Positions 27,036-35,869 of a DNA stretch of 64,000 bases are shown here, one piece after another. Source of the stretch: JAIBJN01 sp963699495 (lineage in GTDB: Bacteria; Actinomycetota; Thermoleophilia; Gaiellales; Gaiellaceae); assembly GCA_963699495.1 (NCBI GenBank), contig CAVOUB010000005.1, positions 1-64,000 on the forward strand, read 5' to 3'. Within the stretch, counting starts at the first letter, position 1. Each line of letters starts with the position of its first letter. Under the pieces are notes generated by a model. That model worked only from the letters and a program-made list of their open reading frames with translations. It did no database searches and was not told the origin of the DNA. The translations under genes and the position numbers were made by a program.

Positions 27036-29306
27036 ATGTCTGAGGAACCTAGGTCGGAGCGGCGGGCAGCCCACGAGCGTCTCTCGACAGGCGCGCTCGC
27101 GCGCTGGACCCGAGCCTGCGCGACGCACCCGTGGCGCGTGGTCGCGGCGTGGTTCGGCGTCATCATCCCGCTCCTGATCGTCACTGTCATCGCCTTCGGC
27201 GGGAGCCTCCGGGACGAGTTCTCCATCCCCGGGTCCGACACGCAGAAGGCGACCGACCTGATCGAGTCCGAGTTCGCCTCCGAGCAGGGCGGCGTCCTCA
27301 ACCTCGTCTTCGCGGCGCCCGAGGGACAACGGCTCGACACGCCCGAGCGGAAGGCGGCCATCGAGGACGCCATCGCCAAGCTCCAGACGAAGCAGTTCGC
27401 GCCGACCGAGGACCGGGTCGGCATCGAGAGCGTCGGCGATCCGTTCGCCGACGACACGATCTCGGACGACGGCCGCATCGCCTACACCGAGGCGCAGTTC
27501 GACAAGGTGATCTACGACAAGGATCGCGACGCGGTCGTGGCCGTGGAGGACACCGTTCGGAACACCGTCGCCGCTGCCGGGATCACGGCGGAGTTCAACG
27601 GCGACGCGGAGTTCCCGCCGCTCGAGCAGGGCACACAGGAAGCCCTCGGCCTGCTCGCAGCGATCATCGTGCTGCTCATCGTCTTCCGCACGTTCGTGGC
27701 CTCGGCGATCCCGATCGTGCTCGCGCTGACCGCGCTCCTGACCGCCTTCCTGCTTCTCTTCATCCTCGCCGGCCTGACGGACATCAACACCGTCACGCCT
27801 CTCCTCGTCTCCATGATCGGCCTGGGCGTCGGGATCGACTACTCGCTCTTCATCGTCACCCGCTTTCGGCAGCTCCTGCACGATGGGCTCTCGCCGGCGG
27901 ACGCCGCCACCGAGGCCGGCGCCTCAGCCGGGCGCGCCGTTCTCTTCGCAGGCCTCACGGTCGCCATCTCGGTCACCGGCCTGGCCTTCTTCGGCCTGGA
28001 CTTCGTGACCAAGCTCGGCATCGGCAGCGCGCTCGGCGTGCTGACCACGGTGCTCATCGCCAACTCGCTCCTGCTCGCGGTCCTGCGGCTGCTGGGCCAC
28101 AAGATCGACCGGCTGAAGGTGCCGTTCCTACGACCGGTCGACGACTCCGAGGCGGCGCGCGAGAAGACTCCGATCGCCCGCTGGGGCCGCTTCGTGACCG
28201 CCCACGCGGGCGTCGTCTTCACCGTCCTCCTCGTGGCGGGCCTCGCGCTCGCGGCGACCTCCGCGCTCATACGCCTGGGCGCAGCCGACCAGGGCACGCA
28301 GCCCAAGAAGCAGACGAGCCGCAGGGCCTACGACCTCCTGGCCGAGGGCTTCGGGCCCGGCTTCAACGGCCCCATCCCGATCGTCGTGGACGTGAACGGC
28401 GACGACGGCGCGCCGCAGAGGATCTACGAGCGCGTCCAGGGCCTCAAAGGCGTCGCTTCCGTGGACGAGCCGCAGCTCAACGACCCGGGAACGGTCGCCA
28501 TCGTCTTCGTCACGCCGGACTCGGCCCCGCAGGACGAAGCGACGGACAAGCTCGTCGATCGCCTGCGCAGCGACGTCGTGCCCGCGGCCACCGAAGGCAG
28601 CAACGCGGTCGTCTACGTCGCGGGCTTGACCGCGGCGTTCAAGGACATCGCCGACCGGATCATGGAGCGGCTGCCTCTGTTCCTGCTGTACATCATCGGC
28701 GTCACCTTCATCGTGCTGGCGATGGCGTTCCGGTCGATCGTGATCTCCCTCACGGCCGCCGTCACGACGATCCTTTCCGGGTTCATCGCGTTCGGGGTGC
28801 TCGGGCTCGTGGTGCAGCAGGGGCACCTGCTCGGGCTCACGGGCCTCGACCGAACCGGGCCGATCGAGACCTTCGTCCCGCCGATCGCCTTCGCGATCCT
28901 CTTCGGGCTGTCGATGGACTACATGGTCTTCCTGATGAGCCGCATCCGGGAGGAACACGTCCACGGCCTGGAGACGCGCGCGGCGGTCGAGCACGGAATC
29001 GCGGCGATCGGCAGGGTGGTCGTCGCCGCGGCGCTGATCATGGGCACGGTGTTCGCAGCCTTCATCCTCAGCGCCGATCGCATCCCGAAGGAGTTCGGGC
29101 TGCTGCTCGCGGTGGCGATCCTCACGGACGCGCTGGTCGTGCGGATGACGCTCGTGCCCGCCTTCCTCACCCTCCTGGGCGAGAAGTCGTGGTACATCCC
29201 GGGCTGGCTCGACCGCCTGCTCCCGAACATCACGATCGAGTCGCCGCACGACAGCGATGCGCCACGCACGCCCGAGCCCGCGCCCGGGCCGGCCGCCGGA
29301 CGCTGA
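27036..29306 (+). CDS. MMPL-family RND transporter
   Basis: 756 residues with two repeated halves, each with six helices. The MMPL signature G-x3-DY occurs in both halves: GVGIDYSLFIVTRFRQ and GLSMDYMVFLMSRIRE, the proton-relay Asp-Tyr pairs. Large extracytoplasmic loops lie at about 60-190 and 430-540. In mycobacteria MMPL proteins export lipids or drugs. ATG 27036 has GGAGG upstream. A hairpin terminator follows. The substrate is unknown. Confidence 0.93.
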   Translation: MSEEPRSERRAAHERLSTGALARWTRACATHPWRVVAAWFGVIIPLLIVTVIAFGGSLRDEFSIPGSDTQKATDLIESEFASEQGGVLNLVFAAPEGQRLDTPERKAAIEDAIAKLQTKQFAPTEDRVGIESVGDPFADDTISDDGRIAYTEAQFDKVIYDKDRDAVVAVEDTVRNTVAAAGITAEFNGDAEFPPLEQGTQEALGLLAAIIVLLIVFRTFVASAIPIVLALTALLTAFLLLFILAGLTDINTVTPLLVSMIGLGVGIDYSLFIVTRFRQLLHDGLSPADAATEAGASAGRAVLFAGLTVAISVTGLAFFGLDFVTKLGIGSALGVLTTVLIANSLLLAVLRLLGHKIDRLKVPFLRPVDDSEAAREKTPIARWGRFVTAHAGVVFTVLLVAGLALAATSALIRLGAADQGTQPKKQTSRRAYDLLAEGFGPGFNGPIPIVVDVNGDDGAPQRIYERVQGLKGVASVDEPQLNDPGTVAIVFVTPDSAPQDEATDKLVDRLRSDVVPAATEGSNAVVYVAGLTAAFKDIADRIMERLPLFLLYIIGVTFIVLAMAFRSIVISLTAAVTTILSGFIAFGVLGLVVQQGHLLGLTGLDRTGPIETFVPPIAFAILFGLSMDYMVFLMSRIREEHVHGLETRAAVEHGIAAIGRVVVAAALIMGTVFAAFILSADRIPKEFGLLLAVAILTDALVVRMTLVPAFLTLLGEKSWYIPGWLDRLLPNITIESPHDSDAPRTPEPAPGPAAGR

Positions 29307-29315
29307 CGAGCATCA

Positions 29316-29349
29316 CGGGGCGGCGGAGCGGGCTGGCTCCGCCGCCCCG
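29316..29349 (+). terminator. GC-rich hairpin terminator
   Basis: CGGGGCGGCGGAGC pairs with GCTCCGCCGCCCCG around a 6-nt loop, 10 bp after the MMPL stop. No U-tract. Confidence 0.65.
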
Positions 29350-29415
29350 GCCAGACTTCCGCTGCCGCGGATTGGCGCGTGGCTCGAGTTCGGTCTACGG
29401 TGCCGGAACGCGCCC

Positions 29416-29739
29416 ATGGCCGAGCTGGTCGAGACATACGACCTCACCGCGCCTTCACAGGACGGCTGGGCGGTGGACTACCGCATCCGCCGCGAGGACG
29501 GCGAGGAGCTCCACGCCGAGGTTCGCTGCTGGGAGAAGGCGCACGCAACCGCCGAACGGGCCGGAAACGCCGACGCGCTGGCGGCGATCGCGGATCGAGG
29601 CGTCGCAGCCGCCCTCGAGTACGCAGAGCAGGTGCACTCGCCGGCGGAGCGCGGCGCGGTGCTGATCTCGATCTGGTTCGACCCCGCCGACCGGGGCAAC
29701 CTGTGCCACCGCGTCAGCTACGAGCGCGCGCCCGGGTAG
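29416..29739 (+). CDS. Hypothetical protein
   Basis: 107 residues, soluble and acidic. It shows alternating strand-helix character (GWAVDYRIRREDGEELHAEV, then an Ala-rich helix, then VLISIWFDPADRG). I recognise no family. It is convergent with fabI, 9 bp from its stop. Confidence 0.55.
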   Translation: MAELVETYDLTAPSQDGWAVDYRIRREDGEELHAEVRCWEKAHATAERAGNADALAAIADRGVAAALEYAEQVHSPAERGAVLISIWFDPADRGNLCHRVSYERAPG

Positions 29740-29748
29740 CCCGCTTCC

Positions 29749-30528
29749 CTACATCCCCATAGCGTGGTAGCCGGAGTCCACGTAGAGCGTGGTGCCGGTG
29801 ATGTTCTTCGCCTCGTCGGAGAGCAGAAAGGCGCCCGCGGCTCCGACGTCCTCCTGGTCGACATGTCGGTGGAGGGGGGAACGTTCCTCGACGATCGCCT
29901 CCATCGTCGGGAAGCCGGCGATGGAGCGCGCCGCCAGCGTCCGCACCGGGCCGGCCGAGATCGCGTTGATGCGGATGTTCTTCTGGCCCAGGTCCCAGGC
30001 CAGGTAGCGCATGGACGCATCGAGCGCGGCCTTGGCGACGCCCATGATGTTGTAGTGCGGCACGGCCCGCTCGCCGCCGAGGTAGGTCATCGTCATGATC
30101 GAGCCGCCGCCCGCAGCCTCCATCAGCGGCTCGGCGAGGCGCGCGGAGGCGACGAGCGAGTACGCGGAGACGTCGAGAGCCAGCCAGAAGCGGTCGCGCG
30201 GCGTGTCCGTGAAGCGCCCCTCGAGATCGCGCGCGTCGGCGAACGCGACCGAGTGCACCAGCAGGTCGAGCTTGCCGCCGAACGTCTCCCCGGTCTCGGC
30301 GAAGACGCGCTCGAGCTCCTCGTCCGAGCGGACGTCGCACGCCGTGATCAGCGGCGAGCCCACCGACTCGGCGAGCTCCCGGACGTTCTTCTCGATTCGC
30401 TCGCCCTGGTAGGTGAAGGCCAGCCGGGCGCCGCCCTCGGCCAGGCGCTGCGCGATGCCCCACGCGATCGAGCGTCGGTTGGCGACCCCGAGGACGAGGC
30501 CTGTCTTCCCTGCGAAGCGGTCGCTCAC
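29749..30528 (-). CDS. fabI: Enoyl-[acyl-carrier-protein] reductase (NADH), FabI
   Basis: Last step of each fatty-acid elongation cycle. 259 residues, family length. The divergent SDR motif GVANRRSIAWGIAQ binds NADH; the catalytic Y-x6-K is in HYNIMGVAKAAL. SAGPVRTLAA marks the substrate loop. Start ATG 30528. It is divergent from the deacetylase-like gene with 166 bp between, which holds a perfect inverted repeat. As in mycobacterial InhA this would be a triclosan/isoniazid-class target, a statement from family knowledge. Confidence 0.95.
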   Translation of the reverse strand: MSDRFAGKTGLVLGVANRRSIAWGIAQRLAEGGARLAFTYQGERIEKNVRELAESVGSPLITACDVRSDEELERVFAETGETFGGKLDLLVHSVAFADARDLEGRFTDTPRDRFWLALDVSAYSLVASARLAEPLMEAAGGGSIMTMTYLGGERAVPHYNIMGVAKAALDASMRYLAWDLGQKNIRINAISAGPVRTLAARSIAGFPTMEAIVEERSPLHRHVDQEDVGAAGAFLLSDEAKNITGTTLYVDSGYHAMGM

Positions 30529-30609
30529 GCGCCGGCCCCCGGCGCGGGAGCGGGTGGAGGGAGTGTGAGGGAACCGGGAGGTTCCTTCACTGTCTCAAAG
30601 AAGGGGGCT

Positions 30610-30636
30610 CGTGGGGGAAACATGGTTTCCCCCACG
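30610..30636. promoter_or_regulatory. Perfect inverted repeat between fabI and deacetylase
   Basis: 12-bp arms CGTGGGGGAAAC and GTTTCCCCCACG separated by ATG. It lies in a divergent intergenic region, 82 bp from the fabI start and 59 bp from the next start, so an operator is more likely than a terminator. Confidence 0.5.
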
Positions 30637-30694
30637 GGACTGAGCCGAAGGCGAAGGACGGTCACGGCGCGGGGAGTCTAATGTGGCGCCGGGC

Positions 30695-31583
30695 ATGAAG
30701 GCGTTCGCGCACGACGTCTACACCTATCCGCTTCCGCCCGGGCATCGCTTCCCGCTCGGGAAGTACCGGCTGGTTCGGGAAGGGGCCGAGGCGTCCGAGG
30801 AGATCGACGTGAAGGACGCGCGTGCCGCGACCGACGATGAGCTCGCGCTCGCGCACGACGCCGAGTATCTGGACCGCGTCGGGCGCGGAGAGCTCTCCAG
30901 GCGGGAGGAGCTCGCGCTCGGGCTTCCCTGGTCGCCGGAGCTGGTGGCGCGGGCACGCCGGTCGGTGGGGGCAACGCTTGCAGGGCGCCGACGCTGCTCT
31001 GACGGTCGGAGTCGCGGCCAACGTCGGCGGCGGCACGCATCACGCGTTCGCCGCGGGCGGGCGCGGATTCTGTGTCTTCAACGACGTCGTCGTCGCAGTC
31101 AGGGCGTTACGGCGGGCGAAGAGGGTCGAGCGGGTGCTCGTCGTCGACCTCGACGTCCATCAGGGCGACGGCACGCACGCGGCCTTCATGGACGACCCCG
31201 AATCGTTCACCTTCTCCGTGAACGGCTTCCGCAACTATCCCTTCCGGCGGGTGCCGGGCGACCTCGAGCTCGACCTCGCGGACGGAACCGGCGACGACGC
31301 CTACCTGGAGGGCGTCGCACGGCTTCTGCCCCAGGCGCTGGCCCGCGCGCGGCCCGACCTCTGCTTCTACCTCGCTGGCGCCGACCCCTACGAGCTCGAC
31401 AGCCTCGGCCGCCTCGGGCTGACCAAGGCGGGCCTGGCCGCGCGTGACGGGATGGTCCGCGACGTCCTCGGCCGCGCGGGCGTCCCGGTTTGCGTCACCC
31501 TCGCGGGCGGCTACGCCGTCCCGATCGAGGACACGGTCGAGATCAACGTCACTACCCTGCGCTTATTCGCGTCGCAGTCGTAA
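30695..31583 (+). CDS. Histone-deacetylase/AcuC-like amidohydrolase, one frameshift
   Basis: About 296 residues when joined. Landmarks of the zinc deacetylase fold are THHAFAAGGRGFCVFND, DLDVHQGDGT (zinc Asp and His) and LAGADPYELD (second zinc Asp). An extra G near 30979 breaks the frame between VGATL and QGADAALT. Relatives deacetylate acetyl-CoA synthetase, polyamines or lysines. The substrate here is unknown. No stops interrupt either frame, so sequence error is plausible. Confidence 0.82.
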
Positions 31584-32317
31584 CCGGAGGGTCGAGCGGG
31601 ATCGGCGCCGCCACGGCGCGGCTGCTGGCCGCGCGGGGCTGGCACTGCGTCCTGATCGCCCGCGGGATCGAACGGCTCGAGCGCGTGGCGGCCGAGCTCG
31701 GGGCCGAGGCCGAGGTCTGCGACGTCTCCGACCGGCAGGCGCTTGAGGCCGCGGCGGCGCGGGTCGGCGAGCGGCATCCGGCCGTGCACCTGCTCGTCTC
31801 CAACGCCGGCATCCCGGGCGGCGGGGGATTCCTCGACCTCGCACCGGAGCGGATCGAGCAGGTGATCGGGACGAACTACCTCGGCAGCGTCTGGGCGCTG
31901 CGCGCCTTTCTGCCGCTGCTCGAGGCGGGCGCGCCGTCCGACGTCGTCAACGTCGCCTCTGTCGCGGGCGTGTACTCGGTCGGCGGCTCGTCCGGCCCGT
32001 ACGCGGCGTCCAAGCACGCGCAGCTCGCGTACTCGCGCGGCGTGGCCGCCGAGCTCGCGCCGCGCGGAATCCGCGTCCACGCCGTCAACCCCGGCCCGGT
32101 CCGGACCGAAGGCTTCCCGCAGAACCGGCTCAAGGGAACGCGATACGACCGCCTCGTGCTCTCGCCCGAGCGAGTCGCCGAGTCGATCCTGCGGGCGGTG
32201 GAGCGGGGGAAGCCCGAGTCGTTCGTGTTCGGCGCCTACCGAGTCGCCGGCCTGCTCCAGGCGGCGATCCCGGGGACGCTGGTCCGCCTGTCCACCCGCC
32301 GGCGGCGCACGTCCTAG
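31565..32317 (+). CDS. Short-chain dehydrogenase/reductase
   Basis: About 250 residues. Cofactor motif TGGSSGIG, NAG (VSNAGIPG), and catalytic Y-x3-K in YAASKHAQ. The coding frame begins within the end of the deacetylase gene. No ATG, GTG or TTG precedes the first strand (RVAVVTGG), so initiation may be at ATT 31565 or a base is wrong. It likely forms an operon with the deacetylase. The substrate is unknown. Confidence 0.82.
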   Translation: MRVAVVTGGSSGIGAATARLLAARGWHCVLIARGIERLERVAAELGAEAEVCDVSDRQALEAAAARVGERHPAVHLLVSNAGIPGGGGFLDLAPERIEQVIGTNYLGSVWALRAFLPLLEAGAPSDVVNVASVAGVYSVGGSSGPYAASKHAQLAYSRGVAAELAPRGIRVHAVNPGPVRTEGFPQNRLKGTRYDRLVLSPERVAESILRAVERGKPESFVFGAYRVAGLLQAAIPGTLVRLSTRRRRTS

Positions 32318-32331
32318 GACACCGCGCCTGG

Positions 32332-33036
32332 TCAGCGCGCCAGACGCAACGCGAGGCCCGCGATCGCGGCGCCCGCGACGGCGTCCAGGACATAGTGGTT
32401 CGCGGTCGTGAAGACGACGGCGGCCACCAGCGGCGGATAGGCCGGCGCCAGCGCCCGCAGCACAGGGCTCCGAGCGGCTTCTGCGAGCCCCGAGGCGGTG
32501 ACCACCGCGTACGCGACGTGGATGCTCGGCATCGCCGCCAGGGGGTCGTAGAGCTGCGCGACGACACCGGAGTCGAGATCGAAGCCACTAACGTCCGCGA
32601 TCGTGTCCACGAAATGGTCGAGCGAGCGCGGCGGGGCGCACGGGAACAGGAAGAAGATCGGCTGGACGCCGAGGGTAGTCAGGACCGCCGCGCGCCGAAA
32701 CCGGTGGAACTCGGGGTCGCGCCGGGCGTAGAGCCGCATCAGGAAGCCGACGGTCAGGGCGGCGTTGGAGACGACGTACGTGACGTTGAGGACGCCGAGC
32801 AGCCGCCGGTGCGGAAGCAGGAGCTCCTGGAGCCTCGGCTCGACGTGGATCCCGAGCCGGCGCTCGAGCGCGACGACGCGCTCGGCGTTCCTCCTCGCCT
32901 GGAGCCGACCCCGCACGCCGCGCTTGCGCCGGCTGGCGAGCAGGTAGAGCGCGTAGACCCCGAGGCCGATCGCGACCTCCCGCCGGCCCGAGAAGCGCTC
33001 CTGCTGCGTCGTCCTCCGTCCCACTTCAGCGCGCAT
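32332..33036 (-). CDS. PAP2-type phosphatase/phosphotransferase membrane protein
   Basis: 234 residues with about six helices. Phosphatase motifs are PSIHVAYAVVT and NHYVLDAVAG (His and Asp), as in PAP2 enzymes of the inositolphosphotransferase/AUR1-like group. Start ATG 33036. It is divergent from the flippase-like gene with only 13 bp between. A role in membrane lipid headgroup exchange or lipid phosphate recycling is inference. Confidence 0.82.
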   Translation of the reverse strand: MRAEVGRRTTQQERFSGRREVAIGLGVYALYLLASRRKRGVRGRLQARRNAERVVALERRLGIHVEPRLQELLLPHRRLLGVLNVTYVVSNAALTVGFLMRLYARRDPEFHRFRRAAVLTTLGVQPIFFLFPCAPPRSLDHFVDTIADVSGFDLDSGVVAQLYDPLAAMPSIHVAYAVVTASGLAEAARSPVLRALAPAYPPLVAAVVFTTANHYVLDAVAGAAIAGLALRLAR

Positions 33037-33049
33037 ACTTACTTGCGAG

Positions 33050-34054
33050 ATGCGCAGCTGGCGCCGGAACCTCGTCCGCATCGGCATAGGCACGGCCGCG
33101 ACAGGCGCCTTCCTCTGGCTGTTCCTGCGCGAGGTCGACCTGACCGAGGCCTGGGGAGAGATCGCGACGCTCCCGCCGTGGACGATCGTGGTCGCCGTCG
33201 CCCTCGTGGTCGTGAACGTGCTCATCATGGCCGTCCGCTGGGGCTACCTCCTCGACGGCGCGGGCTACCGAATCGGCCTGTGGAAGCTCTTTTCGACGGT
33301 GGCGGTGGGGCGCGGTGCCAACAACATCCTGCCCGCGCGCGGCGGCGACCTCCTCCGGATCGAGGCGATGCGCGAGCGCCAGGTGCCCGTGTTCGTGACC
33401 GCAGGGACGCTGTTCGCCGAGCGGCTTCTGGACGGCGTGATCCTCTCCGCCTGGATCCTGTTCGGGGCGCTCGCGATCGGCCAGGGCGGGCCGATGCTCC
33501 TGACGGGGATCGCGCTCTCCTCGGGCGCGGCACTCGGCGTCGCGCTCGTCGCGCTGGCGGCGCGCGACCCCGACCGGGCCGAGCGCTTCGCCTGGCGGGC
33601 GACGCGCAGGCTCCCGCCCCGCTGGCACACGCGCTTCACGCGCGCCGCGGCTCATTTCGTCGACGGGCTGGGCGCGTTTCGCGGCCGCTCGCGGCTCGTG
33701 GCCGTGTTCGGGACGTCGGCGGCCATGTGGCTGGCCGACGTGGCCATGTACTACGTCGTCGGGGAGTTCGCATTCGACCTGAACCTCCCGGTCGGCGCCT
33801 ACTTCCTGCTCGAGGGGATCGGGAACCTGGCGCTGGCGGTCCCGGCCACAGCCGCTGGAATCGGGACGTTCGACTACCTGACGCTCCTCGCCGCGAAGGG
33901 CGTCGACGTCGACGCGAGCAAGGCAACCGCGTACGTGCTGACCATGCACGCGCTCGCGGTGATCCCGGTGACGCTCATGGGCGCGATCCTCGTCAGCCCG
34001 GCGTTCCCACGCCTGCTGGGACGCCGCCGCGAGCCCGCGCAGGAATCCAGCTAG
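33050..34054 (+). CDS. Flippase-like (UPF0104/LPG synthase TM) protein
   Basis: 334 residues, about eight helices. Typical family markers are RGANNILPARGGDLLRIEAM and the C-terminal PATAAGIGTFDYLTL. The family resembles the membrane half of lysylphosphatidylglycerol synthase. TACTTA lies 8 nt before ATG 33050, suggesting a leaderless start. The stop codon abuts the 160-bp repeat element. Confidence 0.85.
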   Translation: MRSWRRNLVRIGIGTAATGAFLWLFLREVDLTEAWGEIATLPPWTIVVAVALVVVNVLIMAVRWGYLLDGAGYRIGLWKLFSTVAVGRGANNILPARGGDLLRIEAMRERQVPVFVTAGTLFAERLLDGVILSAWILFGALAIGQGGPMLLTGIALSSGAALGVALVALAARDPDRAERFAWRATRRLPPRWHTRFTRAAAHFVDGLGAFRGRSRLVAVFGTSAAMWLADVAMYYVVGEFAFDLNLPVGAYFLLEGIGNLALAVPATAAGIGTFDYLTLLAAKGVDVDASKATAYVLTMHALAVIPVTLMGAILVSPAFPRLLGRRREPAQESS

Positions 34055-34214
34055 GAGGGTTTGGCGGAATGTCGCTCGTCGCCGGGGTGCGATGGTCGTT
34101 CCGAGGCAAGGACGCAGGGAGCGCTCGTAGCGACGAGCTACGGGCGCGACTGAGGACGCAGCATCGGGGCGAGCAGCGCGGCCCGGCGGCACAGCCGTAT
34201 TTCGTCAAACCCTC
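34055..34214. repeat. 160-bp intergenic repeat element, copy 1 (MITE-like)
   Basis: Ends GAGGGTTTGGCGGAAT and ATTTCGTCAAACCCTC form imperfect terminal inverted repeats (14 of 16). CTAG flanks both sides, as a 4-bp target duplication would. Internally GCGCTCGTAGC (34121) pairs with GCTACGGGCGC (34137). It is nearly identical to 51652-51813. It fills the space between two convergent stop codons exactly. Confidence 0.8.
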
Positions 34215-35333
34215 CTAGGCTCGCGCGCTCGCGTACTCGCGGGCGAGGACGGGCAGCTCGGCCGCCCGCCGGGGCGCCGCGGCGAGCGCGTCCGCCAGCC
34301 GCCGCCTGCGACCCGACGACGTCGTCAGGTCGAGCTCGACCGGCCGGCCCTCCTCCCGCGCGAGCGCGACGGCCTCGGCGAGGTCGCGTTCGAGCGCAAC
34401 CGGGTCCGCCTCCGCCCCGGCCTCCAGCCGGCCGGCCACGACCTGGCCGCACGTGAGCGGCATGGTCAGGCGCAGGAGCGCGAGGAGTGCGCCCTCCACG
34501 TCTTCTCGCGGCAGCTGGACGGGCTCGCCGAGCGCGAGGTGCACACGGGTCCGACCCCGGACGAGCGGGTCGTAGGCGAGGGCCAGCGGGCGGACCGCGG
34601 CCGGCCGGCCGCGCCGCACGAGCGCGCCGATACCCGGCCTGATCGGCCCGATCTCCCCGTCCGGCGAGGGACGGCCCTCCGGGAACACGACCAGGGTGTG
34701 GCCGTCGCGCGCGATCTGCACGAGCGTGCGGAAGTCGCCGGCGGCCTGGGCGGCCCGGCCCGCCCAGAAGTCCTCCAGGCCGGGGCCGTCCTGCGGGGAG
34801 AAGGGCTGCCACAGCAGATCGGCGTACTCGCCGCGGAGCACGTCCTCCGCCCGCTCCGGGGCCGCCAATCCGCACTCGGCCGCCCGCTCCTCAAACGCGC
34901 GCGCACGCTCCTCCGGAAGCAGCTCGGCGAGCAGCTGGCCGCGCCGGGCCGCGAGGACCTCCCCCGCGCGCGCCACGGTGGCGCTCCGAATGGGGAAGAC
35001 GTTGACCGTCGGCAGCCAGCGCGCGACTCCGACGCGGTAGAGGAGCCGCCTGGCCCGGAGTGGAAGCTCGGGGGGGAACCCGGCGAAGAACCCGGGGAGG
35101 AACATGTCGTCCCGCGCGGCGAAGTGCAGGCGCTCGGCCTTGTTCCGCCGGCCGCCCAGGGCGGAGTAGAGCGGAGGACAGATCACCGGCACGTCCGTCT
35201 CGCGCCTGTGCGTGACCGCGACGAGCGTCCCTGGCTCAAGTGTGAAGCGCTGTCGGTCGAGCAGGTCGACACGGAAGGCGGCGTTCGAGTACGCCCACAT
35301 GCCGCCCGCGACGGCATCGTAGAGATCAGGCAC
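34215..35333 (-). CDS. PlsC-like glycerol-phosphate acyltransferase
   Basis: 372 residues starting at GTG 35333. Acyltransferase motifs are THRRETDVP (catalytic H-x4-D) and VVFPEGRPSPDG (block III). The long insertion between them (about 60-190) is unusual for a 1-acylglycerol-phosphate acyltransferase. It probably acylates a glycerolipid at the membrane. The gene is divergent from the thioredoxin-like gene with 17 bp between. Its stop codon lies inside the CTAG flank of the repeat element. Confidence 0.78.
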   Translation of the reverse strand: MPDLYDAVAGGMWAYSNAAFRVDLLDRQRFTLEPGTLVAVTHRRETDVPVICPPLYSALGGRRNKAERLHFAARDDMFLPGFFAGFPPELPLRARRLLYRVGVARWLPTVNVFPIRSATVARAGEVLAARRGQLLAELLPEERARAFEERAAECGLAAPERAEDVLRGEYADLLWQPFSPQDGPGLEDFWAGRAAQAAGDFRTLVQIARDGHTLVVFPEGRPSPDGEIGPIRPGIGALVRRGRPAAVRPLALAYDPLVRGRTRVHLALGEPVQLPREDVEGALLALLRLTMPLTCGQVVAGRLEAGAEADPVALERDLAEAVALAREEGRPVELDLTTSSGRRRRLADALAAAPRRAAELPVLAREYASARA

Positions 35334-35336
35334 GCC

Positions 35337-35342
35337 TATATC
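35337..35342 (+). promoter_or_regulatory. -10 element for leaderless thioredoxin-like gene
   Basis: TATATC lies 8 nt before ATG 35351. It is the only AT-rich block in the 17-bp divergent gap. The opposite strand has AGGATA 5 nt before the acyltransferase GTG. Confidence 0.4.
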
Positions 35343-35350
35343 CTGGCGCC

Positions 35351-35869
35351 ATGGCCGCCCTTCGGCTCGGAGACCGCGCTCCGGGGTTCACGCTCCCGGG
35401 GATCGACGGCGAGACCTACAGCCTCTCGGACTACGAGGGGAAGCCGGTCGCCGTCGTCTTCTCCTGCTGCCACTGCCCCTACGTGGTCGCGTGGGAGGAC
35501 TCGCTGAACGCGGCCGCGCGCGACGTCGACGGACAGGCGGGCTTCCTCGTGATCAATGCGAACGCGGGCTACCTCGGGGACTCGCCGGACGACATGAAGC
35601 GCCGCTCGGAGGAGAAGGGCTTCGTCTTCCCGTTCCTCTACGACGAGTCGCAGGAGACCCCCGGCGCCTACGGTGCGGCCCGGACGCCTGAGGTCTTCGT
35701 CTTCGACGCCGACCACCGGCTCGTCTACCACGGCGCCCCGGACTCCGACCACCGTGACCCGGACGGCGCCGAGCCGTACCTTCGCCCCGCCCTCGAGGCG
35801 GCGCTCGCGGGGACGCAGCCCGCGGTGCAGGAGACGCCGCCCGTGGGCTGCACCATCAAGTGGCGTTAG
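35351..35869 (+). CDS. Thioredoxin-fold (AhpC/TSA-like) protein
   Basis: 172 residues. The fold opens LGDRAPGFTLPGIDGETYSL; the redox site is FSCCHCPYVVAWEDSL, with three Cys instead of a plain CxxC. DESQETPGAYGAARTPEVFVFD carries the cis-Pro. It is probably a cytoplasmic thiol oxidoreductase or peroxiredoxin relative. The end overlaps the convergent tRNA nucleotidyltransferase-like gene by 4 bp. Confidence 0.85.
   Translation: MAALRLGDRAPGFTLPGIDGETYSLSDYEGKPVAVVFSCCHCPYVVAWEDSLNAAARDVDGQAGFLVINANAGYLGDSPDDMKRRSEEKGFVFPFLYDESQETPGAYGAARTPEVFVFDADHRLVYHGAPDSDHRDPDGAEPYLRPALEAALAGTQPAVQETPPVGCTIKWR

Noticed and set aside
34055..34214. Short ORFs inside the repeat elements, both strands
   Set aside because: The two copies do not keep a common reading frame (1-2 bp length difference and frame changes). 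Stems, not codons, are conserved.
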